A stretch of DNA of 64,000 bases. Origin: Roseovarius sp. MMSF_3350 (lineage in GTDB: Bacteria > Pseudomonadota > Alphaproteobacteria > Rhodobacterales > Rhodobacteraceae). Below, in pieces: positions 27,876 to 36,945 of this stretch. Positions within the stretch are counted from its first letter, which is position 1; each line of letters opens with the position of its first letter. Made by a program: the position numbers and the translations under genes. The stretch covers positions 310,001 to 374,000 of the forward strand of contig NZ_JASHIZ010000001.1 in the NCBI RefSeq assembly GCF_030733425.1. Direction: 5' to 3'. The notes under the pieces were generated by a model, which had not been told where the DNA came from, ran no database searches, and saw only the letters and a program-made list of their open reading frames with translations.

Positions 27876-28038
27876 TGTGCCACCCGCTGCCTGTCGTCCG
27901 ACCAGCATACCTAGCCTATTGTTTGGAATACCTTACGCACAATTACCGGACCGGAAAAGAGGCAATCAAGGAAGTGCCGTAGTCGTTGCACAAGTGTGTC
28001 CTGTGGGGCATGAAGGGCAAAATGCATTGGGGGCCGAA

Positions 28039-28716
28039 GTGATCGAGCTGGAAAACGTCGCCTACAGCTACGGCGGGGGGGAGCTGCTGAGTGATATCTC
28101 GCTCAAGCTTCAGGCCGGGTCGTTTCATTTCCTGACCGGACCGTCGGGGTCGGGCAAGACCACGCTTCTGAAGCTGTGTTACGGGGCGTTGATGCCCACG
28201 GCCGGCGAGGTTCGGCTGTTCGACACGGATGTGCGCGCGATGGAGCGGGACGACATCGCCTATGCAAGGCGACGGATCGGCGTGGTGCACCAGGATTGCC
28301 AGTTTCTCGATCACATGAGCGTGGCCGACAACATCTCGTTGCCGCTGATGGTGTCGGGGCGTGACCTTTTGAGCGAGTCCGCGAACCTGAAGGAACTGAT
28401 CGGCTGGGTGGGCCTCAAGGCGCGCGCCGAGGCGCTGCCGCCGGAGTTGTCGGGCGGGGAACGGCAGCGCGCGGCGCTGGCGCGGGCGATCATCATGTCG
28501 CCCGACGCGGTGCTGGCCGACGAGCCCACGGGCAACGTCGACTGGGACATGTCGCAGCGCCTGCTGCGGCTGCTGATCGAACTGAACCGGATGGGCAAGA
28601 CCATCATGGTGGCCACCCACGACCTTGCGCTGATCCGCGCCGCGAAGAGCCATGTGCAGGCCCGCGTGCTGCGGATCTCGAACCGGCGGCTTCAACTGGC
28701 GGGGGCCGACCTGTGA
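28039..28716 (+). CDS. ftsE: Cell division ATP-binding protein FtsE
   Basis: ATPase of the FtsEX complex, which activates peptidoglycan hydrolases at the septum. The 225 residues carry Walker [13 protein letters not shown] signature LSGGERQRAALARA, Walker B AVLADEPTGNVD and the H-loop VATHD. No ATG is available at the correct place; the GTG at 28039 (reading VIELENVAYSYGG) gives the family N terminus. It overlaps ftsX by GTGA. Its promoter must lie in the 163-base gap to the divergent zinc-ribbon gene. Confidence 0.94.
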   Translation: MIELENVAYSYGGGELLSDISLKLQAGSFHFLTGPSGSGKTTLLKLCYGALMPTAGEVRLFDTDVRAMERDDIAYARRRIGVVHQDCQFLDHMSVADNISLPLMVSGRDLLSESANLKELIGWVGLKARAEALPPELSGGERQRAALARAIIMSPDAVLADEPTGNVDWDMSQRLLRLLIELNRMGKTIMVATHDLALIRAAKSHVQARVLRISNRRLQLAGADL

Positions 28717-29618
28717 AGCCGGATTTCAATCAGTTGACCGAGTTCGTGATGGGCGATGCCCAGGCCGACCGGGTTGTGCCGCCCACGGGGTACACGGCCT
28801 CGCTGACCGTGTTCAGTGCCGGGGCGATGGCGTTCCTGGCAGTATTCGCGCTGGCCCTTTCGATGGCGACAGGGCGGCTGGCCGACCGCTGGGGATCGGA
28901 ACTGGCCCGGTCCTCGACCATCCGGATATCGGCGCCCGAGGGACAGATGGCGGCGCAGACGGCGGCGACGCTCAAGATACTGGAGACAACCAAGGGCGTT
29001 GCCTCGGCCCGGGCGCTGGACGCCGACGAGCAGCGCGCCTTGCTGGAGCCGTGGTTCGGCCCCGACCTGCCGGTGGATACCCTGCCGATCCCGCAATTGA
29101 TCGAGGTCATCGAGGAAGGCGAGGGATTCGACGCGGGCGGGCTGCGGCTGCGGCTGTCGGCCGAGGTGCCGGGCGCGGTGCTGGATGACCACACGCGGTG
29201 GCGCAGACCGCTGGTGAGCGCCGCGACGCGCCTGCGTATGCTGGGGTATATCTCGATCCTTCTGATCGCGGCGGCGACGGCCGCGATGATCACGCTGGCG
29301 GCCAATGCGGCGCTGGCAGCGAACACGCAGGTGATCGGCGTGCTGCGCCTTGTGGGCGCGCGGGACAGTTATATCGCCCGGGCTTTCGTGCGGCGCTTCA
29401 CCCTGCGGGCTCTGACCGGGGGCGCGGTGGGCACCGTGGCCGCCGGTGTGGCGGTGTTCCTGTTGCCCGCGGCGCAGGAAGATGGTGGCTTTCTGACCGG
29501 CCTGGGCTTTCGCGGCGCGCAGTGGCTGTGGCTGCTGGTCATCCCGCCGCTGGCCGCGGCCGTCGCCTTTGCCGCCACCCGCGCCGCCGCGCGCAAGACG
29601 TTGAAGGACACGCCATGA
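28713..29618 (+). CDS. ftsX: Cell division protein FtsX
   Basis: Membrane partner of FtsE, 301 residues, GTG start overlapping the ftsE stop. Hydrophobic segments are near residues 30-52, 172-200, 226-250 and 268-290, the normal four-helix arrangement with a large extracellular loop between the first two. The intracellular loop VIGVLRLVGARDSYIARAFV is characteristic. The stop overlaps the acyltransferase start. Confidence 0.92.
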   Translation: MKPDFNQLTEFVMGDAQADRVVPPTGYTASLTVFSAGAMAFLAVFALALSMATGRLADRWGSELARSSTIRISAPEGQMAAQTAATLKILETTKGVASARALDADEQRALLEPWFGPDLPVDTLPIPQLIEVIEEGEGFDAGGLRLRLSAEVPGAVLDDHTRWRRPLVSAATRLRMLGYISILLIAAATAAMITLAANAALAANTQVIGVLRLVGARDSYIARAFVRRFTLRALTGGAVGTVAAGVAVFLLPAAQEDGGFLTGLGFRGAQWLWLLVIPPLAAAVAFAATRAAARKTLKDTP

Positions 29619-30355
29619 GATACGCGTTTCAATGGGTCCGATCGGCTGTCTTCGTAGGGCAGATCTATTTCATGATGCTGCCTATCGGCATCGTGTTCCT
29701 GCCCTGGGCGCTGGTGTCCTCGAAGGGGGCGAACGCGGCCTGCAGGACGTGGTGTGCCTGGGTGCGCTGGACCGCCCGCTGGATGGTGGGGCTGAAGACC
29801 GAGGTGCGCGGCACGCCCCCCACGCACGAATGCCTTATCGTCGCCAAGCACCAGTCTTTTCTGGATATTATCCTTATTTTTGGCAGCGTTCCGGCGGGCA
29901 AGTTCATCATGAAACGCGAGTTGATGTACGCGCCGATCATCGGGCAGTACGCGCTGAAATTGGGCTGTGTTCCGGTCGACCGCGGCAAGCGTAGCCAGGC
30001 CATCAAGAAGATGATCGCGGATGTGGGGCGGGGGCGTTTGCGGCCCGGTCAGCTGATCATCTACCCGCAGGGCACGCGCATCGCGCCGGGGGTGAAGGCG
30101 CCCTACAAGGTCGGCTCGGCCATCCTTTACGAGGAGATCGCGCAGGACTGTATTCCCGTGGCGACGAATGTCGGGCTGGTCTGGCCCCGCAAGGGGGTGA
30201 TGCGGCATCCCGGAACCGGGGTGGTGGAGTTTCTGCCGGCCATCAGGGCGGGGCTGCCGAGGGAGGAATTCATGACGCGGCTGGAAGAGACGATCGAGAG
30301 CAATTCCAACCGCCTGATGCGCGAAGCGGGGTTCGAGCCGGATGAAATTCATTGA
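29615..30355 (+). CDS. plsC: 1-acyl-sn-glycerol-3-phosphate acyltransferase
   Basis: Inner-membrane enzyme that converts lysophosphatidate to phosphatidate in phospholipid synthesis. The 246 residues have an N-terminal membrane helix (about 10-32), the catalytic HX4D motif in KHQSFLDI, the binding block IMKRELMYAPIIGQYA and the third block IYPQGTRIAPG (variant of FPEGTR). Placement in the ftsEX operon links it to envelope growth. The ornithine-lipid acyltransferase OlsA is a related alternative. Confidence 0.88.
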   Translation: MRYAFQWVRSAVFVGQIYFMMLPIGIVFLPWALVSSKGANAACRTWCAWVRWTARWMVGLKTEVRGTPPTHECLIVAKHQSFLDIILIFGSVPAGKFIMKRELMYAPIIGQYALKLGCVPVDRGKRSQAIKKMIADVGRGRLRPGQLIIYPQGTRIAPGVKAPYKVGSAILYEEIAQDCIPVATNVGLVWPRKGVMRHPGTGVVEFLPAIRAGLPREEFMTRLEETIESNSNRLMREAGFEPDEIH

Positions 30356-30944
30356 CGATATCAAGGGGTTGGAGGCGCTTTACGGCACGCCGGGGGCGGC
30401 CAGTATGCGCAAGGTGGCGCATCGGCTGACGCCGCTTTACCGGAAATGGATCATGACCTCGCGCTATTGCGTGCTGAGCACCGTGGGGCCGGGCGGCACC
30501 GATGGCAGCCCGCGCGGCGATGATGGCCCGGTGGTGCTGGAACTGGACGAGACGACCCTGGCGATGCCCGACTGGCGCGGGAACAACCGACTGGATTCAC
30601 TGAGGAATATCGTGTCGGACGCGCGCGTGTCGCTGATGTTCATGGTGCCCGGGTCGAACACCGTGGTGCGGGTGAACGGCACCGCGAAGCTGACCGCAGA
30701 CGAGGGCCTGCGCGCCCGGTTCGAGCGGCAGGGCAGGCACCCGGCAACGGTGATCGTGATCGCTATTTCCGAGATCTACAGCCAATGCGCACGGGCCACG
30801 ATCCGGGCAGGTCTGTGGAGCCGGGACGACAGTGACGGCTTGCCGACGGTTGGCGAGTTGCTGGCCGAGGCCTCGGACGGGGACGAGGGCGGCGCGGAGT
30901 ATGACGCCGGATGGAGTGCCCGGGCGGCGAAGACCATGTGGTAG
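30342..30944 (+). CDS. PNPOx-like flavin-binding split-barrel protein
   Basis: A 200-residue cytoplasmic protein of the pyridoxamine 5'-phosphate oxidase-like superfamily (the MSMEG_1061-type subgroup by appearance). Recognisable segments are YCVLSTVGPGGTDGSPRGD, the strand VVLELDETTLAMPDWRGNNRLDSLRNI, and VSLMFMVPGSNTVVRVNG. It probably binds FMN, but the substrate is unknown. It overlaps the plsC end by 14 bases and ends the operon. Confidence 0.85.
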   Translation: MKFIDDIKGLEALYGTPGAASMRKVAHRLTPLYRKWIMTSRYCVLSTVGPGGTDGSPRGDDGPVVLELDETTLAMPDWRGNNRLDSLRNIVSDARVSLMFMVPGSNTVVRVNGTAKLTADEGLRARFERQGRHPATVIVIAISEIYSQCARATIRAGLWSRDDSDGLPTVGELLAEASDGDEGGAEYDAGWSARAAKTMW

Positions 30945-30973
30945 CTGGTGCAGGGGTGGTTAACGCGATTTGG

Positions 30974-31020
30974 CACGTCGGTATCGCGTCGGTATTTCAG
31001 TAGCATCGCGTCGGTGGACG
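30974..31020 (+). repeat. GTATCGCG/GTCGGTATTTC dispersed repeat, copy 1
   Basis: Contains CGGTATCGCGTCGGTATTTC followed by a related CATCGCGTCGGT unit. The same run of 21 identical bases recurs at 62870-62890. Both copies lie 30-45 bases after a stop codon and after a TTAACG word. Confidence 0.7.
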
Positions 31021-31135
31021 TGATGCCGGGCGGGACGGGTTAACGCTCGCGGCTGTCCGCCGATGAGAAATCGCGCTCGCTACGGCGTAGGTCTGCTTAG
31101 AGCCCTTTGCGGACAAATGTGATTAATATCCCCGA

Positions 31136-31273
31136 GCGCCATCGACGGGCCGCGGCGCGGCGATCCGACGGTAGTTCGGCAGCACTTTATCCAGGCCAAA
31201 TCCGAAACAGGATTGAGCGATGCACCGAACTTCACCCAACCGCCGGGCCGTGGGGGCGGCCCGTCGATGGCGC
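31136..31273 (-). repeat. 137-bp structured element, copy C
   Basis: A 138-bp unit bounded by perfect 18-bp inverted repeats (left arm includes CGCCATCGACGGGCCGC, right arm its exact complement). On the minus strand it carries the core ATAAAGTGC, exactly 28 bases from the adjacent arm, and the conserved CGTCGGATCGCC. This is the best preserved copy. Confidence 0.8.
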
Positions 31274-31429
31274 GGGACCTGCGGCCTGTTTCCGCGCCGG
31301 GGCTGTAGATCAAACGTCTTTTATGTCCGCACAACCGCCATTCTTGCCCGCCGCAGCGAATGTCGGGTTCGAGCCCTTATGAGACGCTGGTTTCGAGCAC
31401 CCAGCCGGTTAACAGCCGCGCAGCGGCCC

Positions 31430-31565
31430 GGCCATCGTCAGCCCCTCCCACGGGCTGGCGATTTGGCGGGGGCTGGGCGCAACGATCGTTCCAAGGCTGT
31501 GTTTGGCAGGCATAAAGTGCTTCAGAATTGCCGTCGGATCGCCACCCCAGGGGCTGACGATCGCC
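31430..31565 (+). repeat. 137-bp structured element, copy A
   Basis: A 136-bp unit with 17-bp terminal arms (GGCCATCGTCAGCCCCT and its complement with one mismatch). It contains GGCTGGCGATTTGG near the left arm, the core ATAAAGTGC (31512-31520), and CGTCGGATCGCC. The core-to-right-arm distance is 28 bases, the same as in copies B and C. Confidence 0.8.
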
Positions 31566-31761
31566 TCCGTCGTGAATGGCGGCTTTGTACGCAAAGCGAA
31601 CGTCCAAGGCGAAGCACCCCGCGCGGACTCCAGGTGCTGCTTGCTGCACCGCCGCGCATCGCGCCAGAGGCGCGTCACTTTAAATGCGCGCCTTCGGCGC
31701 GACGGGCCGCCCCGTCACGTCAGAGTCGTGCCGACTATAGTTGGCGCACCTTTGGTGCGAC

Positions 31762-31871
31762 GGCCCGGCGATTTGGCAAGTGACGTGCCACGCTCTGAAG
31801 TTGGATGTGCTTGGCCGGCATGAATTGCACATTACAATCGTCGGTTCGCCGCACCACGGCCCGTCGATGCG
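31762..31871 (+). repeat. 137-bp structured element, decayed copy D
   Basis: Matches the family in GGCCCGGCGATTTGGC, in CATGAATTGC (aligned with CATAAAGTGC), in TCGTCGGTTCGCC and in a right arm CGGCCCGTCGATGCG with the usual 28-base spacing. The left terminal arm is missing, apparently replaced by a small CGCACC/GGTGCG hairpin. Confidence 0.6.
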
Positions 31872-31951
31872 CGTCTCCTCACCGTGGGAAAATGACGTCC
31901 GCCTCGTCCGCACCCAGTCGTAGTTCCCTCTGACGCGTAAACCGTCCGGCG

Positions 31952-31981
31952 CGTGGGTTTTCACCCACCCTACGAGATGCC
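31952..31981 (+). repeat. CCCACCCTACG palindromic repeat
   Basis: CGTGGGTTTTCACCCACCCT followed by ACGAGATGCC; near-identical words occur at 35272-35325 and 39928-39992. It lies downstream of lpdA and may shape its mRNA 3' end. Confidence 0.6.
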
Positions 31982-32032
31982 GGACCGGGCTTGTGATTGG
32001 ACGGGCGGGGCGCACCCCGCCTGCTGGGACGC

Positions 32033-33421
32033 TTACGAGTGGATCGGGCCGTCGCCGCAGGCCAGGGCCGCTTCGCGCACCGCTTCGGAATAGGTCGGGT
32101 GGGCGTGACAGGTCAGGGCCACGTCCTCGGCGGCGGCGCCGAATTCCATGGCGACGCAGATCTCGTGGATGAGATCGCCGGCCATCGGCCCGATGATATG
32201 CGCGCCGAGGATGCGGTCGGTTTCCTTGTCGGCGAGGATCTTGACGAAGCCGTCGGCGGCGAAGTTCGCCTTGGCCCGGCCATTGCCCATGAAGGAGAAC
32301 TTGCCGGCCTTGTAGGCGCGGCCCTCCTCCTTCAGCTGTTCCTCGGTCTTGCCGACGGCGGCGACCTCGGGGTGGGTGTAGATCACGCTGGGGATGACGC
32401 CGTAATTCACGTGACCGTGCTGGCCCGCGATGACGCAAGCGGCGGCCATGCCCTCGTCCTCGGCCTTGTGGGCCAGCATCGGGCCCGAGATGCAGTCGCC
32501 GATGGCGTAGACGCCCTTGACGTTGGTCTGCCAGTGGTCGTCGGTCTTGATCTGGCCGCGCTCGGTCATCTCGACGCCGAGGCTGTCCAGCCCCAGCCCG
32601 TCGGTGAAGGGCTTGCGCCCCGTTGCGACCAGCACGACGTCGGCATCGAGCGTTTCCTCGCTGTCGTCCTTGCGCAGCTTGTAGGTGACCTTGGCCTTGG
32701 TCTTCATCGCCTCGACGCCCTGCACGGCGGCGCCCATGATGAAGTTCAGGCCCTGCTTTTTCAGCAGCTTGTGGAAGTTCTTCTGCACCTCGCCATCCAT
32801 GCCGGGGGTGACATGGTCGAGATATTCCACGACCGTCACGTCGGAGCCCAAGCGGGAATAGACCGAGCCAAGCTCCAGCCCGATGACGCCGGCGCCGATG
32901 ACGACCAGCTTTTTCGGCACCTTGGGCAGTTCCAGCGCGCCGGTGGAGGAGACCACGGTTTTCTCGTCGATCTCGACGCCGGGAAGCGTGCTGACCTCGG
33001 AGCCGGTGGCGATGATGATGTTCTTGGCCTCGTGCGTGTCGTCGCCGACCTTGACGCGGCCCGCCTCGGGGATGGAGCCCCAGCCCTTGAGCCAGTCGAT
33101 CTTGTTCTTCTTGAACAGGAACTCGATGCCCTTGGTGTTCTGGCCGATGGTCTCGTCCTTGTAGGAGAGCATCTGTTTCCAGTCGACCGACGGGCTTTTG
33201 CCCTTGAGGCCCATGGCGGCGAAGTTGTGTTCCGCCTCGTGCAGCATGTGGCTGGCGTGCAGGAGCGCCTTGGAGGGAATGCATCCCACGTTCAGGCAGG
33301 TGCCGCCCAGGGTTTCGCGGCCCTCGACACAGGCGGTTTTCAGGCCAAGCTGGGCGCAGCGGATGGCCGCTACATAGCCGCCGGGGCCGGAGCCGATTAC
33401 GATGACGTCATAGGAAGCCAT
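32033..33421 (-). CDS. lpdA: Dihydrolipoyl dehydrogenase (E3)
   Basis: FAD enzyme that reoxidises lipoyl groups of the 2-oxoglutarate dehydrogenase complex. The 462 residues include the FAD loop [14 protein letters not shown], the redox-active disulfide [16 protein letters not shown], the NAD loop [14 protein letters not shown] and the active-site [10 protein letters not shown] near the C terminus. Its place at the end of the mdh-suc cluster on the same strand indicates service to SucAB. A GAGAA ribosome site precedes the ATG. Confidence 0.97.
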   Translation of the reverse strand: MASYDVIVIGSGPGGYVAAIRCAQLGLKTACVEGRETLGGTCLNVGCIPSKALLHASHMLHEAEHNFAAMGLKGKSPSVDWKQMLSYKDETIGQNTKGIEFLFKKNKIDWLKGWGSIPEAGRVKVGDDTHEAKNIIIATGSEVSTLPGVEIDEKTVVSSTGALELPKVPKKLVVIGAGVIGLELGSVYSRLGSDVTVVEYLDHVTPGMDGEVQKNFHKLLKKQGLNFIMGAAVQGVEAMKTKAKVTYKLRKDDSEETLDADVVLVATGRKPFTDGLGLDSLGVEMTERGQIKTDDHWQTNVKGVYAIGDCISGPMLAHKAEDEGMAAACVIAGQHGHVNYGVIPSVIYTHPEVAAVGKTEEQLKEEGRAYKAGKFSFMGNGRAKANFAADGFVKILADKETDRILGAHIIGPMAGDLIHEICVAMEFGAAAEDVALTCHAHPTYSEAVREAALACGDGPIHS

Positions 33422-33484
33422 TTGATATTCTCCTTCGCGTGTCGGGCGTGTTGGTCCCGAACCTATGCTTTTTGTGGTGCGGTG

Positions 33485-33868
33485 TCACGATGCGGGCGGG
33501 GCGCAGTCCGGCACGGTTTTCAGGATTTCGTGCAGGAGGTCCGTCCACTCGGCGTCGGGGTTGTTTTCCATGAAGGCGGTGGCGGGAACGAAGGCGTTGC
33601 TGAAGCCGGGATGAAAGGTTCTACCGTCCGCCCACCAGGGGGTGATGGTGCCGCTGACGAGGGTGAAGTCGATGATCTCGGCGGCAAGGTCCACCCGGGT
33701 GATCCGGAAGCAGCCGTCGCCTTCGCCGTCGGCCGGGGTGTCGGTGAAAGTGTTGGTGACATGGTCGTAATCACGGTGCATGACGAAATGCGTGCCCTCG
33801 GCGATCACGAACTCTGCCGAGGCCTGTGGGGCCGCGAGGACGAGGGCGAGGGCGGTCGCGCGGATCAT
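33485..33868 (-). CDS. Secreted protein of unknown function
   Basis: A 127-residue protein with a short signal peptide (MIRATALALVLAAPQASAEF, cleavage probably after ASA). Two cysteines (in GDGCFRI and VPDCAPP) could form a periplasmic disulfide. No family recognised. It overlaps the MAPEG gene by ATGA and lies just upstream of lpdA. Confidence 0.65.
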   Translation of the reverse strand: MIRATALALVLAAPQASAEFVIAEGTHFVMHRDYDHVTNTFTDTPADGEGDGCFRITRVDLAAEIIDFTLVSGTITPWWADGRTFHPGFSNAFVPATAFMENNPDAEWTDLLHEILKTVPDCAPPAS

Positions 33869-34260
33869 ACCAGTGCCGCGACGTACATCAGCGCGGTGGC
33901 GGCGAAGCCCACCATCCAGATCAGCGAGCGCCACGGGCGCAGGCCCAGGAAATAGGCCGGGATATAGGCGATGCGGGCGACGAGGTAGGTCCAGGCGCAG
34001 GCGGTCGTGACCCCGGTGGATTGACCCGAAACGCTGATCACGACGCAGGCGATGGTGAAGAGGATCAGCCCCTCGAAATGGTTGTCCATCGCGCGGCCCA
34101 GGCGGGCGGTGCCGTCCGACATCCGGCGCGACGGCTCGCGGTCGCGCGCCGAAGTGGTGTAGCCCGGCCCGAGTTCGAGATTGGCGGGCACGGCGTAGAG
34201 GGCGAATTGCACCACCTGCAGGAGGGCGGCGAGGGTGAGGACGGTGAGTTCTGGGGTCAT
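33865..34260 (-). CDS. MAPEG family membrane protein
   Basis: A 131-residue integral membrane protein with four hydrophobic segments (about residues 5-24, 60-82, 84-104 and 112-130). The MAPEG family signature region FEGLILFTIACVVI preceded by GRAMDNH is clear, and YLVARIAYIPAYFLGL follows. Eukaryotic relatives use glutathione; bacterial members have no settled role. It is coupled to the secreted-protein gene downstream. Confidence 0.85.
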   Translation of the reverse strand: MTPELTVLTLAALLQVVQFALYAVPANLELGPGYTTSARDREPSRRMSDGTARLGRAMDNHFEGLILFTIACVVISVSGQSTGVTTACAWTYLVARIAYIPAYFLGLRPWRSLIWMVGFAATALMYVAALV

Positions 34261-34273
34261 GAGCGATCACGCG

Positions 34274-34292
34274 TCCCGGGCTTGATCCGGGA
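34274..34292. repeat. CCCGG-CTTGATCCGGG palindrome, single copy
   Basis: TCCCGGGCTTGATCCGGGA lies in the 64-base gap upstream of the MAPEG gene. It is the same palindrome family as the tandem triplet at 34920-34990. Confidence 0.6.
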
Positions 34293-34324
34293 CCTCCTTG
34301 TTGCGGGGGCGTGGGATCCGAGGG

Positions 34325-34870
34325 TCATGCGGCGTTTATCGCCTCTGCTATCGCCTCGGCCTTGGCGTCATAGGTGCCGGTCCGGGCCGAGGGGTGGGGC
34401 GCACGGATGTGCGGCACGTTGAAATGCCCCAGCACGCGGGCGGCATCGTGGCCGAGGGCGATGGGGCGGCGGCCGAGGCGTTCGTGCTGGCCCACGGCCT
34501 CCCAGCTGGCGCGGGCATGAGACGGGGGGATGGTGGAGGACCGCTGCGGCGTCAGCAGGTGGAAGACCGGGGTGATGTAGATGTCGGCGCGGGTGAGATT
34601 CAGCAGCGCCAGCACCTTGTCGATCACCCGGTTGAAGGGGTTGGTGGAGAGGTAGCCCTGGCGGCTGAGTTCCGCACGGTGGCGGCGCACGGAGGGGACG
34701 TCGAGCCAGTCCTTGGACACCAGCATGGGGCCGGTGAGGCTGCCGGAGGTCATCTGGATGGGCGAGACATAGGCGCCGTCGAAGCCTTCCTCGGCCAGCG
34801 TCGGGTAGCCGGGCAGGCGGAAGGCGCGGCGTGCGGCGACGGCGCGGGCATATCCGGCGGCGTTGGTCAT
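34325..34870 (-). CDS. Uracil-DNA-glycosylase-superfamily-like protein
   Basis: A 181-residue protein that I cannot name with certainty. The second half reads NRVIDKVLALLNLTRADIYITPVF, then RRPIALGHDAARVL, then PHIRAPHPSA. This order (helix with a paired -YIT- strand, ALGHDAA, HPS) resembles family-4/5 uracil-DNA glycosylases, but the N-terminal GExPG-type motif and the iron-sulfur cysteines are missing. DNA repair activity is therefore doubtful. The start MTNAAGYARA is chosen because the open frame upstream only reads through the 24-bp tandem repeats. Confidence 0.5.
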   Translation of the reverse strand: MTNAAGYARAVAARRAFRLPGYPTLAEEGFDGAYVSPIQMTSGSLTGPMLVSKDWLDVPSVRRHRAELSRQGYLSTNPFNRVIDKVLALLNLTRADIYITPVFHLLTPQRSSTIPPSHARASWEAVGQHERLGRRPIALGHDAARVLGHFNVPHIRAPHPSARTGTYDAKAEAIAEAINAA

Positions 34871-34919
34871 CCGTGGGTCGCGTCCCCGGTCCGGCTCGGG
34901 GCCTCTTGCCCTGGGAGGC

Positions 34920-34990
34920 CCCGGATCAAGTCCGGGGCGGGTTCCCGGATCAAGTCCGGGGCGGGCTCCCGGATCACGTCCGGGGCGGGC
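34920..34990. repeat. Three tandem 24-bp palindromic repeats
   Basis: Units at 34920, 34944 and 34968, each with CCCGGATCAAGTCCGGG plus GCGGG(C/T)T; the third has one change (CACGTCC). Each unit can form its own hairpin. Because 24 is a multiple of three, the array stays open and creates a false octapeptide-repeat extension of the neighbouring gene. Confidence 0.85.
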
Positions 34991-35000
34991 AACACGATCT

Positions 35001-35234
35001 TCATGCCGTCTCCAGCATGTGGGAGGCGGCGGGGCCGTGGCCGAGGCCGGTTTCCTTGTCGACCCAGGCCCTGGCGCGGGCGATGTCATTGACGTCGAAG
35101 AGAACCCAATGGGTGGCCGTGCCCTCGCGCCACATCTGAAGCTGGGTGAGACCGGCATTGGCCCGGTCCTCGGCATGGGAGTCGTGGGCGCCCTGGTCGA
35201 AGCTGTCGTAGCGGAGGAGGAGTTGGGTGGTCAT
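35001..35234 (-). CDS. Small conserved hypothetical protein
   Basis: A 77-residue cytoplasmic protein (MTTQLLLRYDSFDQGAHDSH...) with an alternating strand-helix pattern suggestive of a small ferredoxin-like or alpha-beta barrel domain (HWVLFDVNDIARARAWV). No family recognised. It lies between sucB and the glycosylase-like gene on the same strand; placing inside the suc cluster makes expression with sucAB likely. Confidence 0.6.
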   Translation of the reverse strand: MTTQLLLRYDSFDQGAHDSHAEDRANAGLTQLQMWREGTATHWVLFDVNDIARARAWVDKETGLGHGPAASHMLETA

Positions 35235-35271
35235 GGGGTGTGTCCGGTTTGCGCATTGGTGTTGCGGAATG

Positions 35272-35325
35272 GTGGGGTGAAACCCCACCCTACGAGATAC
35301 CCGTAGGGTGGGTGAAAACCCACGC
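35272..35325. repeat. Inverted pair of CCCACCCTACG repeats
   Basis: Two palindromic words face each other (35272-35300 and 35301-35325, the second CCGTAGGGTGGGTGAAAACC then CACGCG), just after the sucB stop. Together they could form a long hairpin at the sucB 3' end. Confidence 0.65.
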
Positions 35326-35331
35326 GCGACG

Positions 35332-36939
<1,608 letters not shown>

Positions 36940-36945
36940 TACGTG

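Larger units (their letters stand above)
30945..32032. other. Gene-free island of degraded repeats
   Basis: Nearly 1.1 kb between the PNPOx-like gene and lpdA without a credible gene. It holds a 47-base GTATCGCG repeat, three copies of a roughly 137-bp inverted-repeat element, remnants of another repeat with GAATGGCGG and GCGGACA words (31103-31125, 31308-31375, 31570-31610), three small perfect hairpins (31660-31674, 31687-31701, 31745-31759) and a CCCACCCTACG palindrome beside lpdA. The open frames here are short, lack start contexts and overlap each other. Confidence 0.8.

Noticed and set aside
31136..31273. Integron attC site as an explanation of the 137-bp elements
   Set aside because: Size and palindromic form are similar, but no GTTRRRY/RYYYAAC boxes are present at the ends and no cassette genes or integrase lie nearby.
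31080..31923. Several short frames in the repeat island, such as peptides containing VGSPRRGPSMA or VGSPPQGLTIAS
   Set aside because: They recur only because the underlying 137-bp repeat recurs. They lack ribosome sites and sit on either strand of non-coding repeats.
31680..33284. A 534-codon minus-strand frame overlapping lpdA
   Set aside because: It is the alternative frame of lpdA; the translation is an Arg/Gly/His-rich shadow and ends in the repeat island.
34920..34990. CRISPR array
   Set aside because: The repeats are strictly tandem with no unique spacers, and no cas genes occur in the window.
34871..35176. N-terminal extension of the glycosylase-like protein with RPGLDPG repeats
   Set aside because: It is the translation of the 24-bp tandem palindromes and overlaps the 77-residue gene in another frame.
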